Both the position numbers and the translations under genes were made by a program. This document shows, one piece after another, positions 34,157 to 43,733 of a stretch of 47,374 nucleotides of DNA (the stretch's first letter is position 1; every line of letters starts with the position of its first letter). Under the pieces are notes generated by a model that saw only the letters and a program-made list of their open reading frames with translations, was not told the origin of the DNA and searched no databases. Location of the stretch: the NCBI GenBank assembly GCA_016712565.1, contig JADJQU010000016.1:1-47374 (forward strand), read 5' to 3'. This stretch comes from Planctomycetota bacterium. Its GTDB lineage: Bacteria; Planctomycetota; UBA1135; GCA-002686595.

Positions 34157-34498
34157 ATGGCCGACGAACGCTTCCAGATCCTGCCCGGGACCCTCGAACT
34201 GCTGGTGCTGCGCGTGCTCTTGCGCGGGGAGTTGCACGGCTACGGAATCGCGCAGGCGATCCAGCAGCGCTCCAAGGACGTGCTGCAGGTGGAAGAGGGC
34301 TCGCTCTACCCCGCCCTGCACCGCATGGAGAAGCGCGGCCTTCTGGAAGCCACCTGGGGCCTGTCCGAGGCCAATCGGCGCGCCAAGTACTACGGCCTGA
34401 CGCGCAAGGGCCGCGGCGAGTACGCTGCCCAGTCGCAGGGCTGGGAGCGCATGACCGACGCGGTGGCCAACGTCCTGCGCGCGGGAGCGCCGTCCTGA
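34157..34498 (+). CDS. PadR-family transcriptional regulator
   Basis: Predicted 113 residues, a single winged-helix domain with the PadR signature: FQILPGTLELLVLRVLLRGE, LHGYGIAQAIQQRS, VEEGSLYPALHRMEKRGLL and the wing AKYYGLTRKGR. Members are dimeric repressors. ATG 34157 follows AGGGGA at seven bases. The gene is followed after four bases by a membrane protein with a permease prefix domain, the usual pairing in which PadR controls an ABC permease of the MacB-like (ADOP) type; here the permease itself is absent. Autoregulation is likely because of the repeated CTAGGGG sites upstream. Confidence 0.92.
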   Translation: MADERFQILPGTLELLVLRVLLRGELHGYGIAQAIQQRSKDVLQVEEGSLYPALHRMEKRGLLEATWGLSEANRRAKYYGLTRKGRGEYAAQSQGWERMTDAVANVLRAGAPS

Positions 34499-34502
34499 GG
34501 CC

Positions 34503-36071
34503 ATGGGCCTTGCGGGACGCATCCTCGGCGGGTGGGGCGGCGCGCCGACGCCGGGCGAGGGAGATCTCGCCCGGGACATCGACCAGGAGCTCGCCTTCCA
34601 TCTGGAAGCCCGCGAGCAGGAGCTCGTCCAGTCTGGACTTTCTCCGGAACAGGCGCGGGCGGAGGCCCTGCGCCGCTTCGGAAGCCTGGAACACATCCGC
34701 GCCGAGTGTCGGCGCATCCAATCGGGAGGCAGGATCATGCTGCAGAAAATCACGCTGGTGGCCCTCGTGGCGCTCGTTTCCGTGCTGGCGCTCTTCAGTT
34801 ACCAGCTCGTCGTGTCCCAACACGCCGCCCAGCGGGAGCTCGAGGCCATGCGAGCCCAGGTTCAGCTGCTGATGGAGCGGACCGAGCGGGCCGCGACCGT
34901 GAATCAGGCAGAGCAGAACCGCATCCTGCTGCCGGGTGGCGAGGCTCCGGTGCTCGGGCAGCTTCCCCTGATTTCCCGCTACTTCGCGGGGCAACAACGG
35001 GAGCCGGACTACTCGGAGGAGGCGACACCCACCGAGACGTGGCTCTCCCGCTTCTCCGTCACGGGTTCGGCGGACACCCAAGCGGCCCTGGGGCAGGTCG
35101 AGTCCTGGGCAACCTCCCTGGCCCAGCGCTGCACGCCGGAGCGCCGCATGGCCGTGGCCAACGAGTTGTGGCGGAAGTGGACGCCAGCGACGCGACTGGC
35201 CGTCCTGGGGGCCTTCGTCGACGGCAACAGCGAGGCCGCTGCCCGCGAAGCCGTGCACCTGGCCGCCATGGACTCCGACGAGACCGTCGCCGCCCGCGGC
35301 TTCGAGCTGTTGCGCGAGCTGACGTTCATGGATTTCGATCGCGAATCGCGCATCGCCTACATGGTTTGGTACGAGGCCAACAAGGAGAAGGACCTGTCCG
35401 AGATCACCGCCGAGCGGGCGCCGCTGCTGGTGGCCGCACTGTCCAGTGCCGAGGACTGGGACGAGACTTGCGCCCGGTACTCGCGCCTCTGGCTGCACAG
35501 GAACCTGCCGGCGGTCCACTCGGTGCCGGAGCACCTGCGCGCGGCGGGGGCCTTGAACCTCGTGCAGAAGTGGGCTCGCAGCGACGACCCGCGCGCGCGC
35601 CAGGCGGCGGTGCAGTGGCTCGGCGTGCTCGAGATCGACGAGGTGACGGCGCGCGTCTTGATGCTCCCGCTCTTGTCGGACACGCGACCGCGCGCGCCGG
35701 GCTTCCTGGCGGCTGCCTGCGAGAGCCTGCGCTCCATGGAGGCTTCGTGGACCTGGGAGCCGCTGCTGGCCGAACTCGGCCGCGTGCTGGGGGAGCCCGA
35801 GATCGACCGCGATGCGCTGACCGTCGTCGCCCGGGCCCTGTCCGAGCAACCGAGCGATCGCACGCTGCCCGTGGTCCTGGCCTGGATCCTCGAGGTCGAT
35901 TCGCCCACGGCCTGCGAGATCCTGGGTCGCGAGACGCTGCCCAGCCTGACCGGGGTCGATTACGACGCCTTCCACGACGCCACCTGGTGGTCCAACTGGT
36001 GGAGCATCAACGGTGCCGAGTGGGGACTGCGCGCCGACACCGCGAACGGCCTGCCCGAAGTCGGTCGTTGA
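34503..36071 (+). CDS. Permease-prefix-domain protein with one membrane helix and HEAT-like region
   Basis: Predicted 522 residues. Residues 18-75 match the permease prefix domain found before MacB-like ABC permeases (DLARDIDQELAFHLEARE, then LSPEQARAEALRRFGSLEHI). Instead of a permease, one membrane helix follows (ITLVALVALVSVLALFSYQLV), then a short coiled coil (QRELEAMRAQVQLLMER) and about 400 residues of alpha-helical, repeat-like sequence (AREAVHLAAMDSDETVAARG, ARQAAVQWLGVLEIDEVTAR) that looks like HEAT repeats, placed outside the membrane. It is co-transcribed with the PadR gene (four-base gap). Function unknown; it may be a sensor or scaffold that borrowed the prefix domain. Confidence 0.75.
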   Translation: MGLAGRILGGWGGAPTPGEGDLARDIDQELAFHLEAREQELVQSGLSPEQARAEALRRFGSLEHIRAECRRIQSGGRIMLQKITLVALVALVSVLALFSYQLVVSQHAAQRELEAMRAQVQLLMERTERAATVNQAEQNRILLPGGEAPVLGQLPLISRYFAGQQREPDYSEEATPTETWLSRFSVTGSADTQAALGQVESWATSLAQRCTPERRMAVANELWRKWTPATRLAVLGAFVDGNSEAAAREAVHLAAMDSDETVAARGFELLRELTFMDFDRESRIAYMVWYEANKEKDLSEITAERAPLLVAALSSAEDWDETCARYSRLWLHRNLPAVHSVPEHLRAAGALNLVQKWARSDDPRARQAAVQWLGVLEIDEVTARVLMLPLLSDTRPRAPGFLAAACESLRSMEASWTWEPLLAELGRVLGEPEIDRDALTVVARALSEQPSDRTLPVVLAWILEVDSPTACEILGRETLPSLTGVDYDAFHDATWWSNWWSINGAEWGLRADTANGLPEVGR

Positions 36072-36550
36072 CCGGCACGACGCTTGGGGCTCCGCGGACG
36101 CGCGGACTCTGAACCGCGCCGAGCCGCCGAGTCGGTGGCATCCGTGGAAGCGCGCTTGGAGTGCGTTCGAGAGGCCCGAGCCCGTGCCGTCGGGGTGCTG
36201 GGAATCGCGGAACCCGACCTGGAAGTCGCGCGTCGAGGCGCAGCATGTCCGGGACTCCTGGGGGCCAGGGGGATGGGCGGGGGCTGGCCGAGCCAGGGGC
36301 CCTGCCGGCCCAAAGCATCCCGGGCCACGCGGCTTCTGCTCTGGCCATCGCGGGAAAACGGGTCCGCGCCGGGCAGTGGGGGGGCTTCCGGCCGGGAAAA
36401 CCCGCAAAAAACCCCGGCCGAGCACCGTGCGCCGCAGCGGATCAGCCCGTGCAGGGCCCGCGGCCGCGCCAAGACGGCTCGAGGGTCGCCGGGAGGCGGG
36501 CCCTGGGAGGACGCTCCGAGGCCCTCCCGCTATGATCTTTGCCCCCCATC
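36072..36550. other. Intergenic stretch with candidate -10
   Basis: About 480 bases without a credible gene. TATGAT (36531-36536), in the context CGCTATGAT, is a good candidate -10 for the oxidoreductase, only 14 bases before its ATG, which would make a very short leader. Confidence 0.45.
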
Positions 36551-39500
36551 ATGAAACTCAGCCACGACCTGCGCTTCGAAGACCTCTATCTGCGGGACGG
36601 CCTCGAGCGGGTCGACGCCGCGTTCCTGGGTTTCCTCGCCGAGGCCGACGGCCCCCTGCGCGAACGATTGGTTGCCGCCCGCGCGGCGCCCGAGACGCTC
36701 GATGCCCGCTCCGAGGCCGACCTGCTGGTAGAGCTTGCGCCGCACCTCGACGACTTCCTCGGCCATCTGTTCGGCATCGAGCAGGAGGTGCGCGCCCTCT
36801 CGGCCCGCCACGAGGGCCTGGCCCCGCTGTACACCGTCAAGCGCCAGTTCGTGCAGCGCCGCGCCGCCACCAAGGTCAAGCCCGAGGCGCTGGCGGGGTT
36901 CGACCCGGACCGCGCCGAGGCCGAGCTCCAGGCGCTGGCTCCCGGGATCGGCAAGCCGTTCACCGAGCTGGGCTTCGCCACCGCGGTGCACCACTGGCTC
37001 ACGGACGAGGCCGCCCACGCGCGCGAGCTCGACCTGGCCCAGACCTACGCGGCCTGGGCGGCGACCACGGCCGCGGGCAAGGCGCGCCACCGGGCCGGCG
37101 TGCTGTTCCGGCTGCCCCAGAAGGTCGACATGCAGCGCCTCGTGCCGCTCGAGACCAGCCGCGAGGCTGGCTACGCCGCGCACACCATCGGCGGCCACCA
37201 CCTGCGCCGTCGCGAGGGCTTCGCCCTCACCGACGCGGGCACGGACCTCGTCGGAGCCCTCGACCAGGCCAACTACTGCATCTGGTGCCACGAGCAGGGC
37301 AAGGACTCCTGCTCCAAGGGGCTGAAGGAGAAGGCGCCCGCCGTCGAGTACAAGAAGTCGGTCTTCGGCGTGCCGCTGGCGGGCTGCCCGCTGGAGGAGC
37401 GCATCTCCGAATTCCACCTGGTGAAGACGCGCGGCGAGGCCCTGGCGGCCCTGGCGCTGATCTGCATCGACAACCCCATGGTGGCGGCGACCGGTCACCG
37501 CATCTGCAACGACTGCATGAAGTCGTGCGTGTTCCAGAAGCAGGAGCCGGTCAACATCCCCCAGGCGGAGACGCGCACGTTGAAGGACGTGCTCGAACTG
37601 CCCTGGGGTTTCGAGATCTACTCGCTCTTGACGCGCTGGAATCCGCTCAGCCTGCGCCGGCCGCTGCCGCTGCCGCCCACCGGCCGCAAGGTGCTGGTGG
37701 TGGGCCTGGGGCCCGCGGGCTTCACCCTGGCGCACCACCTGATGAACGACGGTCATTCGATCGTCGGCATCGACGGCCTCAAGATCGAGCCCCTGCCCGC
37801 GGACGTGTCGGGCGTGGACGCGCGCGGAGCGCGCCAGGCGTTCCGTCCGATCCGCGACGTGAACGAGCTCTTCGAGTCGCTCGGCACGCGCGTCATGGCG
37901 GGGTTCGGCGGAGTCGCGGAGTACGGCATCACCGTGCGCTGGGACAAGAACTTCCTCAAGCTGATCCGGCTGCTGCTCGAGCGGCGCGCCGAGTTCTCCA
38001 TGCTCGGCGGCGTGCGCTTCGGCGGCACCCTGACCCTGGAGGACGCCTGGGCCCTGGGCTTCGACCACGTCGCCGTGTGCGTCGGCGCGGGCAAGCCGAC
38101 GGTGCTGGAAATCCCCAACGGCCTGGCGCGCGGCGTGCGCGCGGCATCGGACTTCCTGATGGCGCTGCAGCTCACCGGCGCCGCCAAGCCGGACTCGATC
38201 GCCAACATGCAATTGCGCCTCCCGGCCCTGGTGATCGGCGGGGGTCTGACCGCCGTCGACACGGCCACCGAGTCGCTGGCCTACTACGTGGTGCAGGTGG
38301 AGAAGTTCCTCGCGCGCTTCGAGATCCTGGCGGCCAAGGTGGGCGAGAAGGAAGTGCGCGCGGGCTGGGACGACCAGGAGCGCGAGATCGGCGAGGAATT
38401 CCTGGCCCACGCGCGCGCCATTCGCACCGAGCGGCAGGCCGCCGCGCGCGAAGGGCGCGAGCCGCGGGTGATCGAACTGCTGCAGGGCTGGGGCGGCGTC
38501 ACGATCGCCTATCGTCGCGGCCTGATCGACAGCCCGTCCTACACGCTGAACCACGAGGAAGTGGAAAAGGCGCTGGAGGAGGGCATCGTCTTCGCCGAGG
38601 GGCTCTCGCCGTTGTCGGTCGACGTGGACAACTACGGTGCGGTCCGGGGCATGCGCTTCCAGCATGCGACGGGCGAAAAGTGGCTCGCCGCCCACACGAT
38701 CTTCGTGGCGGCGGGCACGCAGCCCAACACGGTGCTGGCGCGCGAGGACTCCGCGCACTTCGTGCTCGACGGCAAGTACTTCGCGGCCTGTGACGAAAGC
38801 GGGGCACCGGCCAAGCCGCAGAAGTCGACTTCCAAGCCGGCCACGCCCCAGGTGCTGCTCTCCAGGCGCGCCGACGGCCGGTTCGTGAGCTACTTCGGCG
38901 ACGTGCACCCGTCCTACTTCGGCAACGTGGTGAAGGCCATGGGCTCGGCCAAGCAGGGCTACCCCGTGGTCTCCCGCGTGCTGGCCAGGCGCGCGCCCGA
39001 GAGCCCCGAGACGCGCGAGAAGTTCTTCGCGCGCATGAGTGATCTGCTGCGCGCCACCGTCGAGCGCGTCGAGCGACTGACGCCCAACATCGTCGAGGTG
39101 GTGCTGCGCGCGCCGCTCGCCGCGCGGAACTTCGAGCCCGGCCAGTTCTATCGCCTGCAGAACTTCGAGACGCTCTCGCCGCTCGCCGCGGGCACGCGCA
39201 TGCAGATGGAGGGCCTGGCCCTGACGGGCGCGTGGGTGGACAAGGACCGGGGCCTGGTCTCGACGATCGTGCTGGAGATGGGCGGCTCGTCGGACCTGTG
39301 CGCGATGCTCGAGAAGCACGAGCCGGTGATTCTGATGGGACCGACCGGCGCGCCGACGGAAATCGAACCCGGTGAGACCGTGGTGCTGTGCGGCGGGGGG
39401 CTCGGCAACGCCGTGCTGTTCTCCATCGGCCAGGCGTTCCGCGCCGCGGGATCGAAGGTGCTGTACTTCGCCGGCTACAAGCGCGTGGTCGACCGCTACA

Positions 39501-40027
39501 AGGTGGACGAGATCGAGAGCGCCGCCGACGTGGTGGTGTGGTGCTGCGACGAGCAACCCGGCTTCCAGCCGCGTCGGCCCCAGGACCGCACCTTCGTCGG
39601 CAACATCGTGATGGCCATGGAGAGCTACGCCAGCGGCCGCCTGGGCACGCCCAGCCTGCGCACCGAGGATGCCGACCGCATCATCGCCATCGGCTCCGAC
39701 CGCATGATGGCCGCCGTGGCGCGCGCGCGTCACGACGTGCTCAAGGCGCACTTCAAGACGGCGCACGTGGCGATCGGCTCGATCAACTCGCCGATGCAGT
39801 GCATGATGAAGGAGATCTGCGCCCAGTGCCTGCAGCCCCACAAGGACCCGGTCACGGGCGAGACGTCGTGGGTGTTCTCCTGCTTCAACCAGGACCAGCC
39901 CCTGGACAAGGTGGACTTCGCGGCGCTGAACGAGCGGCTCAAGCAGAACTCGCTCTGCGAGAAGCTGACCGCCAAGTGGATCCGGCACTGCATGCCCGAT
40001 CTCAAGCGGCAGCGCAAGCTGGTCTAG
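36551..40027 (+). CDS. Giant fused FAD/NAD(P) oxidoreductase with Fe-S sites (NfnB/GltD-like plus NfnA/PyrK-like)
   Basis: Predicted 1158-residue cytosolic protein. Residues 1-330 are helical and carry two Cys clusters: C243-x2-C246-x7-C254 and C319-x2-C322-x3-C326, the second followed by PVNIPQAE as in the N-terminal Fe-S region of GltD-like subunits. A Rossmann FAD site VLVVGLGPAGFTLAHHL begins near 379, a second dinucleotide site LPALVIGGGLTAVDTATE near 560. From about 840 a ferredoxin-reductase-like part follows: FEPGQFYRLQNFE (flavin binding), VVLCGGGLGNAVLFSIG (nucleotide binding), and about 1084-1111 C-x4-C-x2-C spaced as in the 2Fe-2S site of PyrK/NfnA, with a fourth Cys in VFSCFNQDQP. 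The fusion suggests flavin-based electron transfer between NAD(P)H and ferredoxin or an unknown partner. ATG 36551 is preferred to the TTG at 36539. Confidence 0.82.
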   Translation: MKLSHDLRFEDLYLRDGLERVDAAFLGFLAEADGPLRERLVAARAAPETLDARSEADLLVELAPHLDDFLGHLFGIEQEVRALSARHEGLAPLYTVKRQFVQRRAATKVKPEALAGFDPDRAEAELQALAPGIGKPFTELGFATAVHHWLTDEAAHARELDLAQTYAAWAATTAAGKARHRAGVLFRLPQKVDMQRLVPLETSREAGYAAHTIGGHHLRRREGFALTDAGTDLVGALDQANYCIWCHEQGKDSCSKGLKEKAPAVEYKKSVFGVPLAGCPLEERISEFHLVKTRGEALAALALICIDNPMVAATGHRICNDCMKSCVFQKQEPVNIPQAETRTLKDVLELPWGFEIYSLLTRWNPLSLRRPLPLPPTGRKVLVVGLGPAGFTLAHHLMNDGHSIVGIDGLKIEPLPADVSGVDARGARQAFRPIRDVNELFESLGTRVMAGFGGVAEYGITVRWDKNFLKLIRLLLERRAEFSMLGGVRFGGTLTLEDAWALGFDHVAVCVGAGKPTVLEIPNGLARGVRAASDFLMALQLTGAAKPDSIANMQLRLPALVIGGGLTAVDTATESLAYYVVQVEKFLARFEILAAKVGEKEVRAGWDDQEREIGEEFLAHARAIRTERQAAAREGREPRVIELLQGWGGVTIAYRRGLIDSPSYTLNHEEVEKALEEGIVFAEGLSPLSVDVDNYGAVRGMRFQHATGEKWLAAHTIFVAAGTQPNTVLAREDSAHFVLDGKYFAACDESGAPAKPQKSTSKPATPQVLLSRRADGRFVSYFGDVHPSYFGNVVKAMGSAKQGYPVVSRVLARRAPESPETREKFFARMSDLLRATVERVERLTPNIVEVVLRAPLAARNFEPGQFYRLQNFETLSPLAAGTRMQMEGLALTGAWVDKDRGLVSTIVLEMGGSSDLCAMLEKHEPVILMGPTGAPTEIEPGETVVLCGGGLGNAVLFSIGQAFRAAGSKVLYFAGYKRVVDRYKVDEIESAADVVVWCCDEQPGFQPRRPQDRTFVGNIVMAMESYASGRLGTPSLRTEDADRIIAIGSDRMMAAVARARHDVLKAHFKTAHVAIGSINSPMQCMMKEICAQCLQPHKDPVTGETSWVFSCFNQDQPLDKVDFAALNERLKQNSLCEKLTAKWIRHCMPDLKRQRKLV

Positions 40028-40455
40028 TCCTCCCAGGCGGCCGGGCTCGGGTCGAGCCCGGCCGCCGCACGCCGTCTGGCTCGGCTGCGGCGAGGGTCGA
40101 GTCCGGACCAGGACGCTACGCGGAGGGGAGCGTTGCGCGCGGCCGGGCATGCGCCAGGTTCAGAATGGTCCTGGGACCTCGCCTCGGCGTTGAGCTCGTG
40201 GGGGGGGTGCGAGCATCGAGGCCGGATCAAGTCTCGAGCAACTCTTCGCAAGGACGATCGCCACGGGTGTCGTCACGGCCGCACGCGCTCCCCACCGGTC
40301 GCAGCGGGGTTCGTGATCCTGCGGACAACTCTCGATCAAGCTCCTGGCGGTTTACCTGAGGAACATCGGGTCCTCATCGACCGGGGTGAACGTGCCCCGG
40401 CTGCGGCCAGCTTCCGCGTTGGAGGCGCACCGTCGGCCATCCTCAGGAGAACCTC
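40028..40455. other. Intergenic stretch
   Basis: About 430 bases. It starts with the hairpin at 40036-40066 and otherwise holds nothing I can name; AGGAGA just before 40456 is the ribosome binding site of the next gene. Confidence 0.5.
40036..40066 (+). terminator. Strong hairpin terminator
   Basis: Perfect 14-base inverted repeat GGCGGCCGGGCTCG (40036-40049) and its complement (40053-40066) with a 3-base loop, beginning 8 bases after the oxidoreductase stop. No T-tract, so it may work with Rho or as an RNA-stability hairpin. Confidence 0.65.
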
Positions 40456-42000
40456 ATGCAACTCGTCCGCTCACTCACCCAGTCCAAGGTGGCGATCGCC
40501 GTCCTGGCGCTCGGGACCCCGGCCCTCTTGGTTTCCGCGATCGACGTGGCCTCGGGGTTCATCACCTCGATCCAGCCCTACGCCGTCCCGCTCACTTCGA
40601 GCTATGAGACCGTGCCGTTGCTCAGCGTGGCCGACCGCGTTCCGCGCACCGGACATCCCGGCGAGGAGTACCAGATGATCGGCATCCCCGACGGACTCGG
40701 CGCCCATCGCAACCTCGACGGCACGGTGACCGTGTACATGAGCCACGAGCTCACCAACACCACGATGTCGGCTCCCCGAATCTCGGGTCCTCGCAACCGC
40801 GGCGCGTTCGTGTCGAAGGTGCGGCTCGCCTGCGACGGCAGCGTGCTCTCGGCGGATCGCGCCTACGACACGGTCTACCTCGAGGACGTCCTCGTGGGGC
40901 CGGCGGCCGAGGAGACCAACACCACGCCGGGATTCGGGCGCTTCTGCTCGGGTTCGTTGGCCGGTTGGGCCGAGGGCTTCGATCGTCCGATCTACTTCGC
41001 CAACGAGGAGAGCGGCGCGCCGAACGTGTTCGACGGCTTGGGCGGCCTGGCGGTGGCGATCTTCGACGGCGAGGCCCACGGACTGCCGGGGCTCGGTCGT
41101 TTCCCCTGGGAGAACGCGCTGGTCCAGCGCAACTTCGGGCCTCGCACGGTGATCCTCGGCATGGAGGACGGCCCGTCGAGCCAAGACCCCGCGGCGGTCA
41201 ACAGCCAGCTCTACATGTACGTCGGGACCAAGGACTACTCCCCTGGCGCCAGCGTGCTGGAGCGCAACGGGCTCGTCGGCGGAACGCTGTACGTGTTCCG
41301 CTCGCTCGACTCGGCGAGGAACAGCGAAGTCGCTTTCCAGAGCGGCTCGATCTACGGCCAGTGGGTCGCGATCCCGAACGCCGGTGCCCTGACCGAGGCG
41401 GGCCTCGAGGCTGCCGCCGACGCGGCCGGGGCGATGGTCTTCGCCCGGCCCGAGGACGGCGCCTTCAACCTGCGCAACAAGCACAACTACCTGTTCGTGA
41501 CGACCGGCGGCGCGGCCGGAGCCAACGTGCTCGGCCGGGTCTACTCGCTCGACCTCAACTACGTGAACCCGGCGGGCATCGCGCGCCTCAGCGTCGCCGT
41601 CAACGCGGATCAGATCGTGGCCGCGGGGGGCGACACGGCCCTCAGCCCCGACAACATCGGCATCAGTCTGGGCCACCTGACGATCTGTGAGGACGGCACT
41701 ACTGAATCGCGCGCGGTGATGACCTCCAAGGGCCGCGACGGCTCGATCTGGCGCTTCAACCTCTCGGGCTTCTCGGGAATCAAGTCGAACTCCGCCACGA
41801 GAATCGTCGAGCTCAATCCCCCGGGTCGCGACGGCGTGGCCGTGGGGGCCGGCGTGTGGGAGACGAGCGGCATCATCGACGCGACGTGGCTGTTCGGCCT
41901 CGACTCGTGGCTGTTCGATGTGCAGGCCCACGGCCCGACCGCCGCGCCGGCGCCGAACACCGTCGAGGACGGCCAGCTGATGCTCCTGCGCCGCAAGTAG
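40456..42000 (+). CDS. PhoX-like (DUF839) secreted protein
   Basis: Predicted 514 residues. CAGGAGAACC precedes ATG 40456. The N-terminal hydrophobic stretch AIAVLALGTPALLVSA is a signal peptide. The body has PhoX-type features: GYQMIGIPDGLGAHRN-like opening (reading EEYQMIGIPDGLGAHRNLDG), VYMSHELTNT with the metal-binding Glu, ILGMEDGPSS, LYMYVGTKDYSPG, FARPEDGAFN and LLRRK at the end; FARPED-type motifs bind Ca in the PhoX beta-propeller. PhoX proteins are calcium/iron-dependent alkaline phosphatases, but many distant members have unknown activity. The catalytic set cannot be verified here, so phosphatase activity is not assured. Single gene, followed by a hairpin at 42048-42076. Confidence 0.7.
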   Translation: MQLVRSLTQSKVAIAVLALGTPALLVSAIDVASGFITSIQPYAVPLTSSYETVPLLSVADRVPRTGHPGEEYQMIGIPDGLGAHRNLDGTVTVYMSHELTNTTMSAPRISGPRNRGAFVSKVRLACDGSVLSADRAYDTVYLEDVLVGPAAEETNTTPGFGRFCSGSLAGWAEGFDRPIYFANEESGAPNVFDGLGGLAVAIFDGEAHGLPGLGRFPWENALVQRNFGPRTVILGMEDGPSSQDPAAVNSQLYMYVGTKDYSPGASVLERNGLVGGTLYVFRSLDSARNSEVAFQSGSIYGQWVAIPNAGALTEAGLEAAADAAGAMVFARPEDGAFNLRNKHNYLFVTTGGAAGANVLGRVYSLDLNYVNPAGIARLSVAVNADQIVAAGGDTALSPDNIGISLGHLTICEDGTTESRAVMTSKGRDGSIWRFNLSGFSGIKSNSATRIVELNPPGRDGVAVGAGVWETSGIIDATWLFGLDSWLFDVQAHGPTAAPAPNTVEDGQLMLLRRK

Positions 42001-42047
42001 TCGCCTGTTTCCCCGGCCGACCTCCGGTCAGCCGGCTGCCTTGAAGA

Positions 42048-42076
42048 GGGGCGGGTGGGGGATCCCCGCCCGCCCC
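42048..42076 (+). terminator. GC-rich hairpin after the PhoX-like gene
   Basis: GGGGCGGGTGGGGA (42048-42062) and TCCCCGCCCGCCCC (42063-42076) pair almost fully, with one bulged G and one G-T pair. There is no T-tract. It also separates the PhoX-like gene from the convergent tRNA gene. Confidence 0.4.
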
Positions 42077-42194
42077 GCTTCCATGGACGGGGCGCCGGTC
42101 GCGGTTCCCCAGTCGCCCGACCATCCCAGGGGGGGCCTGGTCGCGGACCCGCGGCGGGGGGGGCCGGGAGCCGGCCGGCCTGGGCAGGGGGGGG

Positions 42195-42268
42195 TACGCC
42201 CGACAGGATTCGAACCTGAGACCTTCTGCTCCGGAGGCAGACGCTCTATCCAGCTGAGCTACGGGCGC
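42195..42268 (-). tRNA. tRNA-Arg, anticodon CCG
   Basis: On the minus strand the 74-base gene begins GCGCCCGTAGCTCAG at 42268. It has a D arm (GCTC/GAGC), an anticodon arm TCTGC-CTCCGGA-GCAGA with anticodon CCG, a T arm with TTCGAAT and an acceptor stem GCGCCCG/CGGGCGT (the first pair is G-U). The discriminator is A at 42195. The CCA end is not encoded (the DNA reads ACCC). The CCG anticodon reads CGG, a common Arg codon in this GC-rich genome. Confidence 0.95.
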
Positions 42269-42330
42269 GTGGTTCCCCTACCCGGTGACCCAGGGGGGCC
42301 AGGCGGACCCCGGGGGGACCGGGGGGGCGG

Positions 42331-42336
42331 AGTATA
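42331..42336 (-). promoter_or_regulatory. Candidate -10 of the tRNA-Arg gene (TATACT)
   Basis: On the minus strand GGGCTATACTCC lies about 62 bases upstream of the tRNA 5' end. It shares the GCTAT core with other candidate -10 sites in this window. Confidence 0.35.
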
Positions 42337-42472
42337 GCCCAGCCCGGATCCGGGAGGACTCCCCGAGATCTTGGTTACCTGGACCATTTTCTCCGGCTAG
42401 GCATACCATAATCCCCAGCCCCGGCCTCCCCCCCGGGAAGCACTCCCGCGGCATCGGGAGTCGAACCGCACC

Positions 42473-43460
42473 ATGAATCCACTTCGTCGAATGGACCCCA
42501 CTGGAACCTCGACCGCGCACACGCGCGGAACGGTTGCGCTCGGATCCTGCGCGCTCGCTGCACTTCGTCCTCGGGGCCGCCACGGTCCGCGCGGTGGCCA
42601 AGGACGGGGGGCGGCTCGCACCATCGCGGGGGCCACGGCTCCGGAGTGCGGCCACGGTTCGGGTGCTCAACTGGACCAAGATGGGGACGGACTCGCCGAC
42701 CTGCTCGAGCAGGGACAGCGCTCCAATGCGGAGCAGGTGGACACGGACGGCGACGGTTACAACGACGCGGAAGAACTCGCGCGCGGCAGCCTCCCGGGCA
42801 TCTACGGCTCACAGCCCGAAACGAATCCCGAGGCCGATCTCGGCGCACGCGCGTACATGCGCGACGGCAAGCTGCACGTCTCCTTCGCCGTGTGGGTCCA
42901 AAACGGCGAATTGGGCGATTTGGCGCTGGAATTGGGCCTCGGACTCGGCCAGCGCGTGGTTCCTCTCGCGTACTCCATCTACGGAAGCAGCGTGAAGATC
43001 ACCACCGTCCCCACGCACGAGGACGGTCAGCTGTTGATGGTGGTCGATGCCGTGTTGCCCTACAGCCCGCTGCAGCGCGCCGGAGCGATGTCCGTCTTCG
43101 GCCAGCTCAAGATCGGCAACGAGGTCCTGTGCGCGGACTCGGTGGACCTGATGCTGAGGAGCGGCATCCCCACCGAACTGATCAGTTCGGCGGAAGTTTC
43201 GCCAGCCGCCATGGAGCAACTGGGCCCGGGGTTGATCTACCGGCCCCTCGGCGGCACGCAGGTTCCGGTCACTTGACTTCCGGCGAGATCTGCTTCCAAC
43301 AGCTCAGTCCGTGGGAACCCACGGCGCGGTCGTCACCCAAGAGGTCACCAGCGCCGCCTGCATCAGCGGCTGGGACGGCCATTGCGATGCCGCCTCCTGC
43401 GGTTCCTCCGTGGGCACCACCGTGGACCTGGTCGATCCCTCGGCCCTGGTTGGGGGCTGA
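42473..43460 (+). CDS. Exported protein with Asp-rich calcium-binding repeats, probably frameshifted near its end
   Basis: The uninterrupted frame 42473-43276 encodes 267 residues. Near residue 68 and again near 88 it has DQDGDGLADLLE and VDTDGDGYNDAEELARG, EF-hand/thrombospondin-type-3 calcium loops. The next 170 residues are a beta-rich domain (LHVSFAVWVQNGE, IGNEVLCADSVDLML). The N-terminus lacks a normal signal peptide and is Arg/Gly-rich, so a frame error before residue 60 is likely. After the stop at 43274-43276 another frame continues sensibly (SVGTHGAVVTQEVTSAACIS, then WDGHCDAASCGSS) to a stop at 43458-43460, so I extend the gene to there. Function unknown; such proteins are common at planctomycete surfaces. 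Confidence 0.55.
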
Positions 43461-43733
43461 GCCGCCCTGGCAGGTCGATTTCCCCCCTGAGCTGCCCGCG
43501 CACCCCCCCCCGGCGCGATCTTCCTCCGTGTTCCGAACCCCGTCCCAGGGCTCAAGAGCGGCCTCCAGGAGCGCCCAAGGCGTGGGGGGCCGCCCGTTCG
43601 GGCCTGGATCCCCACCGGTCGGAGGGATTCTCCCGGAAGCCATGACCCGGGGGGAACCGGGAATCGTGGATCGTCGTCCTAGGTGCTCCCAGGACCGTCC
43701 ACTGGGGGTGCGCCCCATTGGCGCCAGACGCCC

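Noticed and set aside
37277..37291. A CXXCH (CIWCH) motif in the giant oxidoreductase
   Set aside because: The protein has no signal peptide and binds flavin and Fe-S clusters; the motif is part of a Cys cluster, not a heme c site.
36530..40150. A 1206-residue open frame on the minus strand
   Set aside because: Exact antisense of the oxidoreductase gene, which has clear cofactor motifs; the minus frame has biased, low-information composition.
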